Of a stretch of DNA of 29,422 nucleotides, positions 28,075-29,422 are shown piece by piece. The stretch's first letter is position 1. Each line of letters starts with the position of its first letter. Source of the stretch: a virus; IMG/VR virus record IMGVR_UViG_3300009161_000165, positions 1 to 29,422 of that record, one strand, 5' to 3'. Below the pieces are notes generated by a model. The model was not told the origin of the DNA. It saw nothing but the letters and a program-made list of their open reading frames with translations, and ran no database searches. The position numbers and the translations under genes are program-made.

Positions 28075-28374
28075 TTAGAACCCCAGGGCTGATTTCAGCG
28101 TTGTGATTTTTGGTAGATAGATCTGCACACCTTGTTTGAAGTCCAAAGGTGGTGCTTGTAATGAGTTGGGATTGCGTTGATAAAATACCCACCATAGCGT
28201 GGCATTGCCATACAAGTCAAATGCCAGCAAGTCTGGTCTGTATTGATATGTTGTGTTAATAGTAAATTGCAAATCGTCGATTTCTTTGGGTATGGGTCTG
28301 TTGACCATTACGTCAAGAAAAAATTGACTATAGCCTGTGTTATAATAAGGGCTGGTTGTGTCATAGGTGGCCAT
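28075..28374 (-). CDS. gp53: Baseplate wedge gp53-like / LysM-like protein
   Basis: A 99-aa protein: YNTGYSQFFLDVMVNRPIPK, then TTYQYRPDLLAFDLYGNATL, WWVFYQRNPNSLQAPP and FKQGVQIYLPK. The order R-x-DLLAxxLYG-xxxLWWVF-xxxNPN...G-xxIxLP is the LysM-like signature of gp53-type wedge proteins, which mark phage adsorption to the wedge-hub interface rather than bind peptidoglycan enzymatically. It is about half the length of T4 gp53 (196 aa), so it represents the core domain only. The start overlaps the preceding stop as TAATG, and AGAGGAGG lies 9 nt upstream. Confidence 0.8.
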   Translation of the reverse strand: MATYDTTSPYYNTGYSQFFLDVMVNRPIPKEIDDLQFTINTTYQYRPDLLAFDLYGNATLWWVFYQRNPNSLQAPPLDFKQGVQIYLPKITTLKSALGF

Positions 28375-29422
28375 TACCAGAATCCTCCTCTAAGCAACTG
28401 TCCGCTGGCAAATCCTTGCAGGCTAAACTGTTTGCTGACTTGACTGCGTGTTTGTACAGGTATCAAAGTAATATCAATTTCCATTTTGGTTGGTACATAG
28501 CTGGAGGGTGTTTGGTTGCTTACACTACCGGCTACAGTATTGGGCGGTGCTGGAACTTTTTTGGTTGCACCCAAGGTTAACAATGAATTTAATAAACGAA
28601 CATTAACCGGAAGTGAACCGGCTTTGCCACTGGCTCCTGAATTGTTATATTTGTTTTCTAAATTTAATCCAAAGTTATTGGGGTTGGTTGTTCTTATATA
28701 GTCCACATCGTTGGGTAGGTTGTAACTAAATGAAGATATGACCACCGGATGATCTGAAAATTGATATTGTCCAAACCCGTTTAGTAAACAAATTGGTGGG
28801 GGTGTTCCACGTTGTGGATCCTGTCCATAAAACATTTTTGTTGCACTTCTAAAGAAATGTATCACTGCCAGCAAATAATTTGCTTCTTGTGTGTCTTGTG
28901 CTGTGAACGTGCCGCGAATTGAAATATCATCCACTCTTGAATTTTTGTAAAATATTCCGCGATAGTTTGAGTGAACAAGATCGTATTGTTCGTAGTTGGC
29001 TTTGTATGCTGTGCTGATTTGAGGAGTGTAGGGGAATATCACACCATCAGTTCCACTACCGTATCTCAATGGTTTAAGAATATCTGCACTGGGATCATTA
29101 TAAAGATAGTTTGCACCCGGTGCAAGGCTTAGTCTCACACGCCAATCTGTATTGCCAGGTTGTTTGTAACGTGCTTGAATTGTGGCTTGATTTTGTGCTT
29201 TTTGTTTGATAGCCGCTTCTTGTGAACCTTGTTCTTGTGCGGCAAAAGCCGCATCAGTTCCAAATTCGGATCCTGCCGCAGTGATCCCGCCTGCCGCAGG
29301 ATCTTCTAGTCCGCTAACTCCTGCTGGAGGGTAGGTAGTAGGCGGTACTGCCGCAATAGGCATACCGGTTGCATCAACTGGATCGCCTTGTGCATTAACA
29401 AAGCCACCATTACCATCAGGTG
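28374..29422 (-). CDS. gp48: gp48/gp54-like baseplate tail-tube cap protein, 5' end beyond window
   Basis: An internal Met at 29363 has no ribosome site, and the frame stays open upstream to the edge (PDGNGGFVNAQGDPVDATG before it), so the gene very probably starts outside. After a Pro/Ala/Gly/Gln-rich N-terminus the folded part begins at DWRVRLSLAPGANYLYND, followed by GVIFPYTPQISTAYKANYEQ, DLVHSNYRGIFYKNSRVDDI, TFTAQDTQEANYLLAVIHFF, ATKMFYGQDPQRGTPPPICL and VVISSFSYNLPNDVDYIR. I associate this wording with marine T4-like proteins annotated gp48, the cap on which the tail tube starts; gp54 is a related alternative. At least 348 residues are visible (T4 gp48 is about 364). It overlaps gp53 by one base. 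Confidence 0.75.
   Translation of the reverse strand, partial: PDGNGGFVNAQGDPVDATGMPIAAVPPTTYPPAGVSGLEDPAAGGITAAGSEFGTDAAFAAQEQGSQEAAIKQKAQNQATIQARYKQPGNTDWRVRLSLAPGANYLYNDPSADILKPLRYGSGTDGVIFPYTPQISTAYKANYEQYDLVHSNYRGIFYKNSRVDDISIRGTFTAQDTQEANYLLAVIHFFRSATKMFYGQDPQRGTPPPICLLNGFGQYQFSDHPVVISSFSYNLPNDVDYIRTTNPNNFGLNLENKYNNSGASGKAGSLPVNVRLLNSLLTLGATKKVPAPPNTVAGSVSNQTPSSYVPTKMEIDITLIPVQTRSQVSKQFSLQGFASGQLLRGGFW
28384..28391 (-). promoter_or_regulatory. Strong Shine-Dalgarno of the gp53-like gene
   Basis: AGAGGAGG on the minus strand, 9 nt before ATG 28374. It lies inside the last codons of the gp48-like gene and is the best ribosome site in the window, which settles the start at the TAATG junction. 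Confidence 0.75.

Noticed and set aside
1-29422. tRNA genes, integrase, insertion sequences, or host metabolic genes
   Set aside because: None could be supported; minus-strand coding leaves no gap above 48 nt and no such motifs were seen on either strand.

Overview
The window is one block of virion structural genes from a large tailed phage with a T4-type contractile-tail baseplate. All eleven supported genes lie on the minus strand, so they are read from right to left. No cellular gene, tRNA, integrase or insertion sequence is visible. Recognisable pieces are gp48/54-like, gp53, a gp5 OB/needle protein, gp25 and gp6. Together with the wording of the tail-fibre N- and C-termini, these are most like marine T4-like myoviruses of the cyanophage type. 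The host cannot be read from this stretch.

In transcription order: a gp48/gp54-like tail-tube cap protein, open at its 5' end at the right edge (29422-28374); a short gp53/LysM-like wedge protein (28374-28075); a 1119-aa hub-region protein with an N-terminal coiled coil (28071-24712); a gp5-like protein with an OB fold and beta-helix needle but no lysozyme domain (24701-23004); a 666-aa Gly/Ala-rich structural protein whose start lies 181 nt inside gp5 in another frame (23184-21184); gp25 (21166-20789); gp6, enlarged to 1156 aa (20740-17270); and a giant 4877-aa protein in the gp7 position (17270-2637). Downstream follow a 49-aa gene (2617-2468), a 201-aa virion protein (2471-1866) and a tail-fibre-like protein that runs off the left edge (1843-1).

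The genes would build the baseplate hub (gp48/54, gp53, the 1119-aa protein, gp5 and the 666-aa protein) and the wedges (gp25, gp6, giant protein). The last three genes are probably peripheral or fibre components. Junctions are tight (TAATG at 28374 and 17270, ATGA at 2471, gaps of 3-48 nt), which suggests one late operon with translational coupling. The longest stretch without a gene is 48 nt.

Most interesting points: seven FG-GAP-type blades inside the giant protein; the 181-nt out-of-phase overlap between gp5 and the 666-aa gene; a 49-aa gene whose C-terminus repeats the N-terminal motif of its downstream neighbour; a thrombospondin-3-like Asp loop in gp6; and a plus-strand terminator-like hairpin inside the 49-aa gene. 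All family assignments come from reading motifs by eye; no database search was run.
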